A stretch of 64,000 bases of DNA, taken from Nymphaea colorata. Lineage: Eukaryota > Streptophyta > Magnoliopsida > Nymphaeales > Nymphaeaceae. This document shows positions 11,430-23,800 of the stretch, one piece after another (the stretch's first letter is position 1; every line of letters starts with the position of its first letter). A model generated the notes under the pieces. It did no database searches. It was not told where the DNA came from and saw nothing but the letters and a program-made list of their open reading frames with translations. A program made the translations under genes and the position numbers. The stretch covers positions 6,728,204-6,792,203 of the forward strand of contig NC_045139.1 in the NCBI RefSeq assembly GCF_008831285.2, in the 5' to 3' direction.

Positions 11430-14260
11430 TATAAAAGAAACTGCTGAATGGTAGTTGGGTTTTGAAGGCAAAATGAGGAGACATATCATTATTGTGAAGG
11501 AGATCTGCTTCTCGACGCCTTTCCTTCTGGAGAAAGCAGAAACAGGATTCTTCTGAATTAGGACTAAGAACGAAGATATGGAGAGAAAGAGAGACAAACA
11601 ACGGGCTGGCTCTATCATGCTAGCCGTCGCTGTTTAAAAACCGGTGATGGTGGGAGAAGGGCAGTCGGCGGGGCCAAACAGTCGTCCACTGATTGATTCT
11701 CTCTTTCCTCGTCACGGTTGGGGCTGCATTCAAATCGGAGCGGTAGCTGTGATGTGTTAAAAAATGACATCGTTTCGGAGGCGCGCTTTTCCCGTGGAGA
11801 TCGGAACGGAGCTGTTCCACTGTCTCCACCTCAACCTGCAACCTGCACACTTTAGATTATGTCATCAAGTTTTCAGATCTAACTTTTACTCAAGAACCGT
11901 CGCAGAACCTGCCCACTTCAGCTCCCTTCCCTGCTTAGTTCAGACCTGTGATCAATTTTTCGTCTCTTACATCCCAGACTCGAATCTTGGCACTTAAGCG
12001 GTTGAATTCTTTGTTGAATCCAGATTTTACCTGAACCGCATGTGGTTCTTGTAACAAAATCAAGTTTAATTGGATTATACAAACCACAATTCAGTTTTGT
12101 TGATCTGATTGATACGGAATGCTATGTTCTTGCATCCAAACTCATCCAAGTATAGTTTTTGTAATTGGATTAGTCCACCCCATTGACTCATCTTGATACC
12201 GTTGAAAAAACAAGTGAAATCTTAATAGAGCCTTACAACTTGTGGAGCGTCAAAAATAGTTTATGAGGGGAAATCTTTTTCAAATAAATATTGGTAGTTA
12301 AAAATAGCTTAGAAGGGGAAAACTTTTTTAGTAGAATATTGATAGTTAAAAGGATATTATTGGCTCTTTTTCTAGCATTCCCCAAAAAAAAAAAAAAAAG
12401 TAAAATCTTGAAACGGCCTTAAAAAAGTATGGAGTTCTTAGTATGTAAGGGGAGTCCTTTTAAGTAAAATATTGATGGTTAATAAATTTTTATTGACTGT
12501 ATTTATAGTGTTATGAAAATAATTAAAATTTTGAAAGTTTTAAAAGCATGGAGTTCTTATAAATAGTTTATATGGGGAGGTCTTTCCAATTAAAATTAGT
12601 CGTTAAGAACATGCTTTTTTATGTTAAAGTGAATGTCACAATTGGTAAGATAGATGCATGCCTTTTGAGTTTTAACAGAAAACCTTCTTTTTTAAAAACT
12701 AGTTGCTTTTTACAGCCAAACATTTACCATATTTAACTGATTAGATGTTTGTGCATTACGATTCGAATTCAAGTTTTACAATAAATCAAAAAATGTCAAT
12801 ATCATATTTGAATCCACGTTTTAAATATACAATCTGAACCCAATTTGAATCCGACATTTATTTCCACATTCAAATCCAAAATCCAACTTTTAAATACACA
12901 ACCAAATCTATAAAGGTTTCCTGGACGATGGCACAGGAAACCTTTATAGCATTAATAATGCGATGGCATTAAGTTCATCAATAATGTGAAGCTCATTACT
13001 AAAAGAATAAAAATTTCTGGTTAAGGGACATTAATCATAAATCTTAATTTCTCAACATGTAAATGAAATAACTCGCTCTGAAGTGCCAACATATTTGTAG
13101 GTTTATGTAGATAAGTGCCCATATAGGCTGGCATGGGCAGTTGCCCACACCAATAAAATTTTTTTATTTATTTTTACATAGATATTTTACAAGTATTTAC
13201 TTATTTATATATGTTGTGTCTCTTGAAAAATGAGAATTTTTATAACAGTTCCTCATAGCCAAAAATTTATGACTTCGCCACTGCCCATAAGACATATCCA
13301 GGTCCGATATTTGTGTCGATACGCCGGGATTAATTTCATATAACAACATTTTTTCGATAATAAACGACTAAACGCACAAGGATGCGAGCCTGGAGGATCC
13401 AGGGTGGTCAGCTTTTAATTTCGCTGTTTTTAGCTTATATAGCTAGTTGGCTTCATGAACATTAATTTTTTATATTATACTGTCATACTATATTAATGCG
13501 CCTTTGAATGCATGTCACGGGATTATAAGAATCGGACTGTCGGTGGTTCCTGGTCTGCGGCATTATTCGAAATGCCTAGAGATATGAAATTGAAATTTTA
13601 CTTGTAAATGTCTAGTACTGCATGTATGAGCACCATTTCCTCTACAACATGGATTTGAGATCCACATTTGGGGTGGATGTGATATCTGCAAGAAATCAAA
13701 CACGACTTTGTTTTTCTTTTATTATTATTATTATTATTATTTCTTTAGCAAAATCACAAGAAAAAGAGATTATCATACGTGATATATATTTCAAGGCCTG
13801 AACAAATAAAGCAAACGAATCAGATGATTTGCTTGGTCAGCAGGCAACCCCTAGCTCTTTTTGATTTGTAAATGAAAAGTTTGCTTCTTTTCACCGTCCA
13901 TTTGGACGTATTTTTCTGTTGAGGCGTTCTTTCCTTCAAAAGCAGTTATTAGGATGGGCCAAGCCGCTTGTGTCCGTGAAAGAATAATGAAAAAGGAAAA
14001 GGATACGATATGCAACGGCTGTTTAGTACACTTTGATAAAGCGAGTTTTCACGGGAGTGTTCTAAAGTGCATTGCCCCATATATTGGCTTGCATTTATCT
14101 TGGGAGAGGGCATTAATATGTATAAATGAAAGTAAAATAATTTCGTGGGACAATGATGGCTACCGACGGCACATGACCTTGCCCCCTGTCTCCGATGTTC
14201 CGACTTGGGGTGGGACAGCACGTCCGGCCGAGCTGGACAACCTGGCAGGATGCATGAAAG
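11430..14260. other. Intergenic spacer of the left duplication unit
   Basis: No supported gene. Overlapping short frames on both strands at 11.6-12.0 and 13.95-14.30 kb have no family resemblance. A (TTA)n tract lies at about 13720-13742. The stretch 13550-13620 resembles 17895-17960 in the right unit (shared GGCAT...GAAAT..CC/AGAGAT.TGAAATTG pattern), as expected if both are descendants of one spacer. The segment 13090-13290 resembles the worn ends of a dispersed element also seen near 17.1 and 15.9 kb. Confidence 0.5.
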
Positions 14261-14836
14261 GCTCCGGCGGCTTCTACCGGATATGCTGAACATCAAACGT
14301 CACCGGGGAATTCCGGCAGGCGCATGGCCCAAACCCTAGCCCCCCTGAAACTGCCCAGCAAGAGGGCGGCCACGCTGTCGTCGCTCGAAAACTCGGCCTT
14401 CGGGATGCCTCACCGGAGACTCGTTTCGGAAACGGTGCCCACTCATGCAGGTTGTTTCTATCTCTTCTTCTTCTTCTTCCTTCTATTTCAACTCTTCCTG
14501 TTTTTGCAATCCGGGAAGGAGTTTCCGGGCCGTTACTGTCGATCCTGTCCAGCCGGTGCGGACGATTCGATTGCGGTGGAAAGAGAAGCTAATGTTGCTG
14601 GCATAAGTGCGAAGCGAGCTCTTGTGAACCATCTGAATTCTATCGCCAATGTTTGCAGAATTGCAGTCCCGAACGGCTCTGTTTCCGAGCTCCATCATCA
14701 AGAGGGGCGGCGATGGCGCCAATTTCGTCAAGGTGAATCTCGATCGCAGGAAGAGGTTCCTCAGCAGGCGGTCAAGGTTCAGGAAGAGGCGGTTCTGGGA
14801 GGGGAATGATGGGCACGACGATGCAGGTCTAGTAGG
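14261..14836 (+). pseudogene. Truncated 5' copy of the RECQ5-like gene (exon 1 fragment)
   Basis: This segment aligns with 19269-19880 at an offset of about 5.0 kb: the leader GCTCCGGCGGCTTCTACC, the coding stretch around PSKR..SLENSAF, the middle part, and the basic stretch IIKRGGDGANFVKVNLDR all recur. The initiator of the inner start is changed to CTG, several indels break the frame, and the match stops near the GHDDAGLVGS stretch, before the helicase motifs. Everything needed for helicase activity is absent. The upstream E2F-like site of the intact gene is not conserved here. It is followed within about 50 bp by sequence homologous to the 3' flank of the GRL gene, which marks a duplication junction. 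Confidence 0.85.
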
Positions 14837-14889
14837 CAGTTTACTTCATCATTTTATGCAGGAAAAAAGAAGGGAAAACCACATTGATA

Positions 14890-17000
14890 AGAAATGAACA
14901 AAACGTGTAGGCTGCAAACAACGGGACAAATTGGCCCAGCTCATGAATTACATGAGACAATATTACAATCTGTTCATGCATGTGCAGCTTTCATCCAAGA
15001 TGAACATGACCCAACATCACTCCCCAACTGGCTTCCTGAGGACTGTGAATGCTTGAAATTTAAACGAGTTGCTGGCTGCATTTCCAGTCTGCGGGAATCC
15101 GGCAGCGAAGGGTGCATGTTTCGAAAAAGGCTTCACGTTGAGCAAGGGATAGTGTTTTACCAGGAAGTGTCACCAGTGAGAACTCAAAAAAAGAAAAAAA
15201 AAATATAGTGTTAATCAACCCACGATCAAAATTAAAACCGAAAAGAGTGATGCTGCCAGGATTTGTTTGCAAATATAGAACTGGGAATAAGATAACCATA
15301 GGTTTAGTTCACTGGAAAAGTTAAGATCCAACATCATTAGTCATCCTGTCTGTTCCTCAATAATTCAGTGCAGTCTATAGCAGCAAAAACAAGCTGGATG
15401 ACAGTGAATAGTAAAGCAGCAGGCACGAGGACATGGAAACCACAGTGTCTACGTTATATGTTTTGCTAGAAGATCCATCAACATACTTTTTAATTTTTAT
15501 TGTTCATTCATCTAATGATTTTAGCTTGTAATTACATCTATATATATTCGTTTAAATGATTTTACAAGTAAGTAATGAAGAAATGGAATTTGAGTTTAAC
15601 TTTGTTGAAAAATTTTGGGAAGTTTGGGAACTTGAGAAACTGTAAAAAACAATGAAAAGTATAAGATAATATGTTTCTTGAGAAATTGTGTGGTTGTGAA
15701 CTATCCACACAATTCCACATATAATCTTCACAATTAAACATGGCAGCATCCACCAGAGCAGAACTGAAAAGAAACCCTGAACAGGAAGCAATTCAAGTGT
15801 AGTGAAGTTGAGAGATTAAAGCAGAAGTTAAAGCAAACCAACAAATCCAATGCTATACAGTACATGGACAACATAACATAGAGATATTATGGAAAATGCA
15901 GAGTAAAATTTGATGACTGCCCCAGTAACAGTGCCCCTAGAAATTTCTGACTCCGCTACTAAGGTAAATCATTGAGGCACCAGTAAAGCCACACGGTCTC
16001 TTCATCCCTCCAATTTCTTTCTTATGTTTGATTACAATTCATATAGTTTATGAACGGAAAGTTTTCAATATTAAGTACTAAGATATTCTTGTTCCTAAGC
16101 ATTTCCCCATGACAAACTCGATAGGTCTTGCATCTTGTAAAGTCGCCGGACCGGAGATGGATCCTGTTATTTCGCTTCCATCTCATGTGCTTGCTGAAAA
16201 ACAATAGTGGTTTCTCCATGTTGCAGTTCATACTCGAACTAATCATGTAATGCACAGGCAACCGTGGATGATCAAGAGGTTACAATGCCAATGGCTGCTA
16301 ATTAGCATGATCACGAATATCGTCCTCGATCGGGTTGTAAGGGTTTTACAATGTGATGTTTTCTTCAGGCATTTTTACGCAAAGTTGTTTTTTTTTTATT
16401 CGAAGAAAGTTTCTGTAATTTAAAAAAATCCTAAAAATTAGGTAAAAATAAAATAAGCGAGATCCCTAATAAGACAACATGAAGAATTATTAGTTAAGAT
16501 GATAAAAATGATGACTTAGTCACCATAGAAATTAAAATGAATAATTTAACTTTAACTTGTAAACTTTAAGGCCAAAATAATGCCCCAAAAACATGATAAA
16601 ACGTGTTAAATTCTTTTTTTTTTTTAAACAGATTTTTTAGTTTTTGTGATTTAATAATTTTTTAGCATAAATATCAGTTTTTTTTTTTTCAAAAGAGACG
16701 TGATATCCGTGACAATGCTGTCTAACTCATCTTTATAAAAGTTCTCATGTAAGGATGAAGTCAATAATGCACGTCAAGTTCAATCGATTGCCACAGCATC
16801 ATGAGAACTAGCACGGACATAACTACGTTTTGGATGAAAATGATAAACATGTGCTTTCTTGAGTTCATTAAATATTTAACTATACTTTTTAGCGATATAA
16901 CTTCTTTAGAGATAAACATGATAACTTTGATAACTGGCTAAAGCTCATGATATTTCAGTTTCTTCAATGTTCACTTCCAGCTAATTCAACAAAGCGAAGT
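14890..17000 (-). pseudogene. Degenerate partial copy of the GRL (DUF3537) gene
   Basis: Minus-strand blocks match the intact GRL gene in order: 14890-15470 to about 4300-5010 (3' UTR and last exon), 15680-15900 to about 7280-7500 (start of exon 2 and flank), 15955-16290 to about 9630-9960, and 16740-17000 to about 10000-10250 (intron 1). The last-exon copy (about 15280-15137) keeps NPGSITLFGF and DRGLINTIF but has a T-rich insertion, a small deletion in the last membrane span and a lost stop codon. The exon-2 copy starts at 15776 with GFFSVLLWWMLPCLIVKII and breaks off near 15680. Exons 1 and 3 and most of exon 2 are missing, so no receptor can be made. Confidence 0.85.
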
Positions 17001-18086
17001 AAAAGGTTAGACTTTCCTTTCCCTTAACGTTTTTCAAGAATTCAAAACTTTTGATGCAATGATCTCTTGAGCATCAGTTAGTTCTCCTTTAACGAGTGGC
17101 CGAACCAAGATTTTTCATCTGTGGGTCACTTGCATTGGTGACACAACTTTGGTATGGGCATTGCATAAATTTTAGGGTGATAACTATTGAATTTTTTGAT
17201 GGACTGGTGTGGGCAGTGGCCCACCCTAGCCAACAAGTAGCTCCGCTACTGCCAGTAACCCACCGCCCAATAAAGAAAACCCATGCCACCAAAGTCCTAA
17301 GTTGCATCGAATAACTTGGTGGGGTACTTCATACCCTTCAGTGTCACAATCCGACAGTTTGTATTTTTAAAAAAGTAGCACCCACAAAAATCAAATCAAC
17401 TACTACCTTGGTATGCCAGCATGCATAAAGGGTTCATTGTAAGCGCAACATTTTCTTGGTACTCTAACTCATAATTACTACTTGTCTTAAGAACTTTATG
17501 TTGTTGACATATTACAGAATAAGTTGTTAATAATGGCATTATACCTGCCAATATACATTGCCATAATGAATGATTATGTCATTTTATCATCACACGTGGA
17601 ATGACATATTAACCAAGTCGCCCTCACGATATTACATGCATGTTCTTTTGTGCAAACATCACAGAATTGAAGAAAGTTTTTTCTTTTCATTCAGAATCTC
17701 TTCCCTCTTGTGGAAATTTAAAATAAAGGGAAAACTCATTTCCTTTTTCTTCATCTTTTTCCATTTCGTCCAATTCAAACACCATAAGTCATTTTTCTTC
17801 CCTTTCTTTCATCTATTTTTCTCCATCCAAACACCTTAAACTATATTATTTCCTCACATTTTCATCAATCCTAATAGGCGGACAGTTGATGATTCCAAGT
17901 TTATGGCATCATTTGAAATATCCAGAGATCTGAAATTGGAAAATCCTTCGTTAATGTCTAATATTGAAAATAAATTTGTCCAAATGTACTTAAATTTAGT
18001 GAATCCAGTCTTAAGCCACAAGAGGGGAAGAGTGTAAATTAGATGTGGATATGAAAGTCGGAGACATGCTAGAGGAATTCATGTGT

Positions 18087-18141
<55 letters not shown>

Positions 18142-19190
18142 AGCTAGTAGTCCCTCATGTATATGTCCTATATATGCAATGGGAATCATCTACGTAGTTT
18201 ATTTTAAGGAAATTAGGTGGTCGATATTAAGTTAAAAAATATACACTTATTTGTATTATCAATATATAAAATGCCTAATGAGATGTTGAAATAGATCTCC
18301 ATTAAGAAAACATGTTCATTTCCTTCTTTGAAGGGTATTTTAGTTTTTTAAAAAAATATTGGGTTTTCTTTTAACTTAATTTCTACTATTTGATCTTTTT
18401 AATATCAATGACCTAAACAATTCCCATCAAGTCTGAAATACAAGGGTTTGGTAGCTACCAATATATATATATATATATATATATATAGTAATTTTCATAT
18501 GTTTCTTTATTTTTTGACCTTGCAACATGATTGCAATTCTTATTCAACATTAATCCTTTTGACCGGTTTGCTGGTAAGTGATATTCTGAGCAGACTAAGA
18601 GGTTGTTTTTTATATTCTTTCATTCATTGATTTATAGTCATCCCTTGATTTTATGTTAATGAATGAATGGACGCCTATCATCTTTTATGTAAATAATTAA
18701 AAAGTAAAAAATGAATACATTTTGATCCTCATATATGATTTTAATCACCAAACTGGTTTGCACAAATAGTGTTAGACTTTAATGCCTTGTTTGAAGGATA
18801 AAAAGGGCGGGAAAATAATAGATGGAAAGGAAATGGAAAGATTGGAGATGGGAAAAAATGAGATGAAAGGAAATAAATGGTTATAAAATCTTAAGAAACT
18901 AAAATGAAATGAATAGTTAAAATCATGCTTGCTTAAACTAAATAGAGAAAACCAGAAAAACATTACTGAAAACATAGAAGTTTTTCTTATAAAAGCAGTT
19001 GGGATTCACTCGTAATTGGGAGGAAACACAATTTTTAGAAATTTTCATACTTTATAATTTTTTTTTTTCTGTGCATTTTATGAGATCGAGAAAATTAATG
19101 AAATAGAAGAGTCACAATTTGAGATCGGTATAGAGACGCAGGCTAGTAGTCTCAGGTTATTCGATCCGGTTCGTGAGTTACGCCAATTGA
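17000..19190. other. AT-rich intergenic spacer of the right duplication unit
   Basis: No supported gene. It holds worn sequence at 17095-17260 that resembles 13090-13290, low-complexity T-rich tracts at 17670-17840, and TA microsatellites. GC content rises sharply only at about 19140, at the RecQ promoter. Confidence 0.5.
18090..18131. repeat. (TA)n microsatellite
   Basis: An uninterrupted TA tract of about 42 bp followed by a short TG run. A second, shorter TA tract lies at about 18462-18486. Confidence 0.9.
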
Positions 19191-19192
19191 TT

Positions 19193-19204
19193 TTTGGCGG
19201 GAAA
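19193..19204 (+). promoter_or_regulatory. E2F-like site upstream of the RecQ gene
   Basis: TTTGGCGGGAAA lies 87 bp upstream of the first ATG of the helicase gene (19291). This is a full-strength match to the known plant and animal E2F/DP consensus, which drives S-phase genes. Its place at the edge of the GC-rich promoter of a DNA helicase makes cell-cycle control likely. Binding is inferred, not shown. Confidence 0.6.
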
Positions 19205-19290
19205 CGCAATGTTCCATCGTGTAAAAAAATTGGAACGATCATCCATCTTCTGCCCAATCGTTCCCTCGGCTCCGGCGGCTTCTACCAGGT

Positions 19291-20835
19291 ATGCCGACCG
19301 TCAAACGCCACCGGAGACTTCGTGCAGGTGGAGGGATCACCTCCCAACCAAACCCTAGCCCTGATCCCGATTCCCTGAAAATGCCCAGCAAGAGGGTGGC
19401 CTCGCCGTCGTCGCTCGACAACTCGGCCTTCAGGATCAGGTTGTCGAGGGATGCCTCACCGCAACCCGTTTCGGAAACGATGCCCGTCCGTGCTGGTTGT
19501 TTCTCATTCGCTTCTTCGTCCTTCTCTTCCAACTCTTCCAGCTTTTGCAAGCCAGGGAGGAGTTTCAGGGCCGTTACTGTTGATCCTGTCGTGCCGGTGG
19601 AGAACGATTCTGCTGCGGCTGAAAGCGCAGCCAATGTTTCCGGTGTAAGTGCCAAGAGAGCTTCTGTGAGCCATCCGAATTCGATTAGCAATGTGTGCAG
19701 CGCGGGAATGGCTCCGTTTCCGAGGTCGATCGTCAAGAGGGGCGGCGATGGGGGCAATTTCGTCAAGCTGAACCTCGATCGCGGGAAGAAGTTTCCCGGC
19801 AGGCGGTCGAAATTCAGGAAGTTTAGGAAGAGGCGGTTTCGGAAGGGTAATAATGGGGAGGACGATGCTGGCCTGGTCGGTTCAGAAGGGGAATGTGATT
19901 TGCAGGCGAACGAAGAGGAGAGATGGAGTTTGGATGGCGACTCCGAGTTGTGGAAGGCGGTGGCTGCAGCGCGAGAGGATCATTCGGATCAGAACCTTAT
20001 AAATTTGTTGAAGCTAACGCATGGTTTTGATTCTTTTCGTGATGGGCAGCTCGAGGCAATCAAGAGGGTGCTGGCTAATGAGTCCATGATGCTGGTCCTG
20101 CCTACTGGCTCTGGGAAGTCATTGTGTTATCAAGTAATTCCGATGCTAACACGGTGAAATCCTCTTTTAGTTGCTCTGTTTGCTTGCGAAGATTCACTTG
20201 GCTTTGGATGTTGTGCAGTTGCCGGCTTTGATTTTGCCTGGAATTGTATTGGTCGTGAGCCCTTTGGTGTCCTTGATGGTCGATCAGCTTCGGCAGTTAC
20301 CGCCCATAATCCCAGGAAGTCTCCTTTGTAGCACCCAAGTAGATTTTCCTCCTTTTCTCTGGCTAATTTCTGATTGTACTTCTTCCCAAGGGTGCCAATC
20401 TCAAAATTTCCTTGCAGACTAGCAAAGAGGCAGCAGAAACAATTGAAAAAATCCGCTCTGGGGCTATAAAGGTAATTTGTGCGTAGGCTTTAACAAGCCA
20501 TGCTATGTCATTTACTCAGCTGTCGCTTATAGTGAATTGAGTCTGCGGAACCGAAGGGAGAAGAGAGGACACCTTCGTTTACAAGTGACTAGAAATTATG
20601 CGTGACGTGTGTGACATTGGCATGGTCTGATTTTAGTTCCTGTCTTCCTGAACTAAAAAGATTTCTCCTGTGTGAGAACATAAATCTGGAATTTCCATGC
20701 TTCACCAACATGTTAATAAGAAAAATTGCCTGAAGTATCAATATGAAGATAAGTACTTTTTGTGGCTCTGTGTGGGCAAGTGCCCACACGCGCTTCTGCC
20801 CCTCATATATCGTTCATTTCATTTCATGCTTCTGA

Positions 20836-20885
<50 letters not shown>

Positions 20886-23800
20886 CTATTGCTTTATAAG
20901 CGCTGTCCCCTTTTTTGTCTCACATTAATATATGGCTTTAACATTTGAATGAGATATCAGGTAGACATTGTGAAACTTCTTTTTCCATCCTGTGGAATTT
21001 TATTTTGTCCTGTGTTGATATCTGATAAATAGTCAAAGGTCGCTGTTTTTGCAGACCATGTGTTTAACGTTTCTTGTTTATCAGGTACTTTTTGTTTCAC
21101 CAGAGCGACTACTGAATGCAGAATTCTTATCAATATTTGCTTGTGAGTCGCTTGTATCTTTTGTTGTAATCGATGAAGCACACTGCCTTTCTGAATGGTT
21201 AGTTGAATTTTCTATTCTTTTGCCCATCTTTCTCCTGCTTTGTTTGTAGGAGATATGGGCCACCTTTGTCCTGCTTTTTTTCTAGGAGAGAGCAATTTCA
21301 ATCTTCCTGTAGTAAATTGACATTCTGAACTAAGCTCTTAACAGGTCCCACAACTTCCGGCCTTCATATATGAGACTTAGGGCTTCTGTCCTTTGTGATA
21401 AGCTTAATGTGAAATGTTTTCTGGCAATGACTGCAACTGCGACGTTGAAAACATTGAACTCTATTATGTCTGTCCTTGAGATTCCACCTGCCAATCTTAT
21501 TCAAGCTTCTTGCATCAGGAAAAACTTGCAGTTGTCTGTGATATCAAGCAAAAACAGGAAAGTGAATTTCTACATGTTTTTATTGCCATTATTTATTTCA
21601 CTTTATTTTCATATTGTAGTGCATATTATATGCATGTCTGCTGTTTTTTCTGAAAGCATGTGGTTCTAATGTATCCATATATTTCTGAATTTAGAATTCA
21701 TGAATGCTGTTATGGTGCACATATGAAGGAACTGTAAATTTATTATTTCTATCATCACATGTGTTCCGATTTTCTACTAGTGTCCTGCTACTTGTTGACT
21801 GCATGCCAGCTTAATGGTTTCAACGTTGTATGTGTGATTCATGGAAGCACAAGCATGATCATGCTGGATTTACATATTTGTTATCTTGTTACACATTTAT
21901 AAGTATATTAGGATTTAAAAATATCTGTTGTTCCAATTAAATTCTATAACGGTATCCTTGTTCCTATAGCATTTGTAAATGCTCAATGATTTGTTGGTGA
22001 CATAAGTGCAGATTAAAAGACCTTCTAGCATTAATTAAATCTTCACAAATGGCAGCAATCAGAAGCATCATAGTTTACTGCAAATTTCAGGTTTATTTAT
22101 GGTTTCCTTTTACCTTTTTTTAATAATGTCTGAAATCATCTATGTGTCCTTAATGCTTCTTTAAGACATCTCATATGGGGTTATTACTGGTCTGTGGTTT
22201 GGCATCATCTCTTTTTTTTTCCTAACTTCTATCATTTATGTCCTTATAAAAATCAAAACACATGGTTTCTTTTCTGAATGCTATTATTACTACTGTTGTT
22301 GAGAGATCATGACATATACTAGCATCCTTGTTCACAGCTTCCACTCACTGGTTTCAAATTTCAATATCCCGCTGCTAGGCAAGGAACATGATACATGACA
22401 GAGACGAAGGCAGTCATGGCCAAGAGTTTTGTTGTGGCTATCCTTAAACTGTCTTCGAAGTTAGAGGATCACCTTTGCTTGCTGACTTAGATATGCAAAT
22501 ATGTGCACAAATAGATGGACATGTAGATGGGACTTGAGAGTGCATATGTTTTTGACAGCATAACCTCGGGGTTTGAACTGTGGACATCTTAATAACATGG
22601 GTGCTTAAGGGGAAACCTTTGAAATATCATGAGAGTACAATACACAACTTTTTAATTGTGTGTTTAGGTATATCATATTTTGTATTTTGAAATATAACTG
22701 TATGGTTGCTTTTTTCTCATCCTAGTGTTAACAAATATGATACTCTGGAAGGTTGATCAAGCATGTGATGTTTTTTTCATGAGGAAATGACCTTGGATGT
22801 TTTATTTAATGTTAGGATTTTAAAGTTTAACGAGGAATGAATTATCTAAATATTACAAATTTGAGACAGAGTTTAGCAAGGGGATATTTATATGGTTTAT
22901 AAACATTATGGATAATGTTGATGTGTTGGGGATAACATAAGACCTATTCTGTTTACTAGAAGCCCAATAAAAGCAGCGGATTTGAGACTCTGGGGTTTTC
23001 CTTGAATTTTTTTTAACAAAGGATTTTCTGCAATAGAGATCAGAAACGGAGAAATTGAATGAGTAATTTTGTGGAATTTAGTGGCCTTAAGGCCTTTGAA
23101 AAATCAATTAATTAAAGGGTTAACCCTTTAAAGAGAAGACCTGAAATGCTTAAAAGGGAAAAAGGGCTTGGGTTCACAAACGGAAGGAAACCAAAGAAAA
23201 AAAGTGCGTGGCTAGCAAGAGGTTGGAATGACAGGGAACATAGGAATCTTCTTAAACCAGCCTTTGTTGTTGGAAATTCTCTTAATGCTCATGCCTTGTT
23301 AAAAGAAGTGTTACAGATATCACAATATTTTCGAAAATATCGCGATATTAACGAGAAAGACAAAAAAAAAAGAAAGAAAAAATAGTGAAAACTTGAAATA
23401 TTTTGAAAAAAATTAGAAAATATATTTTTGCATTATTTTTGCGATTTTTCCCTTTTTATCTTTTTTAATGTTGATATCATCATGGATTCAAATTTCAACT
23501 TAAACTAAATTATTTTTCATCATTAAAATGTTCTTTTTATCACTTTTATCTAGTTGTATTTATGTTTTCGTATTAGGTTTTGATTTGTTTCATTTTTACT
23601 TATTTTTTAAATTTTTATTTTTTAAAAAAGTTTTCCAATTTTTTCCCAAGAAAAACAACTTTTCCAAAAAATACCCTAGAAAAATCTCGCTGTTAAAAGC
23701 CCAAGAATGATATTTGTGACAATGGTTAAAGTGGTGATTAAGCAGTAGAGGTGAGTAGGAGTGAGGAACAATGCCAAATCTGCATTCTAGTCTAAATTCT

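Noticed and set aside
13949..14296. Overlapping open frames of about 110 codons on both strands just before the RecQ fragment
   Set aside because: The two frames cover the same bases, neither resembles a known family, and both run into the RecQ duplicate leader; they are probably chance frames in decaying promoter sequence.
20390..20417. Alternative acceptor at about 20391 (CCCAAG) for RecQ exon 3
   Set aside because: It stays in frame but adds nine residues not seen in the RECQ5 sequences I remember; the acceptor at 20417 (CTTGCAG) has a better context.
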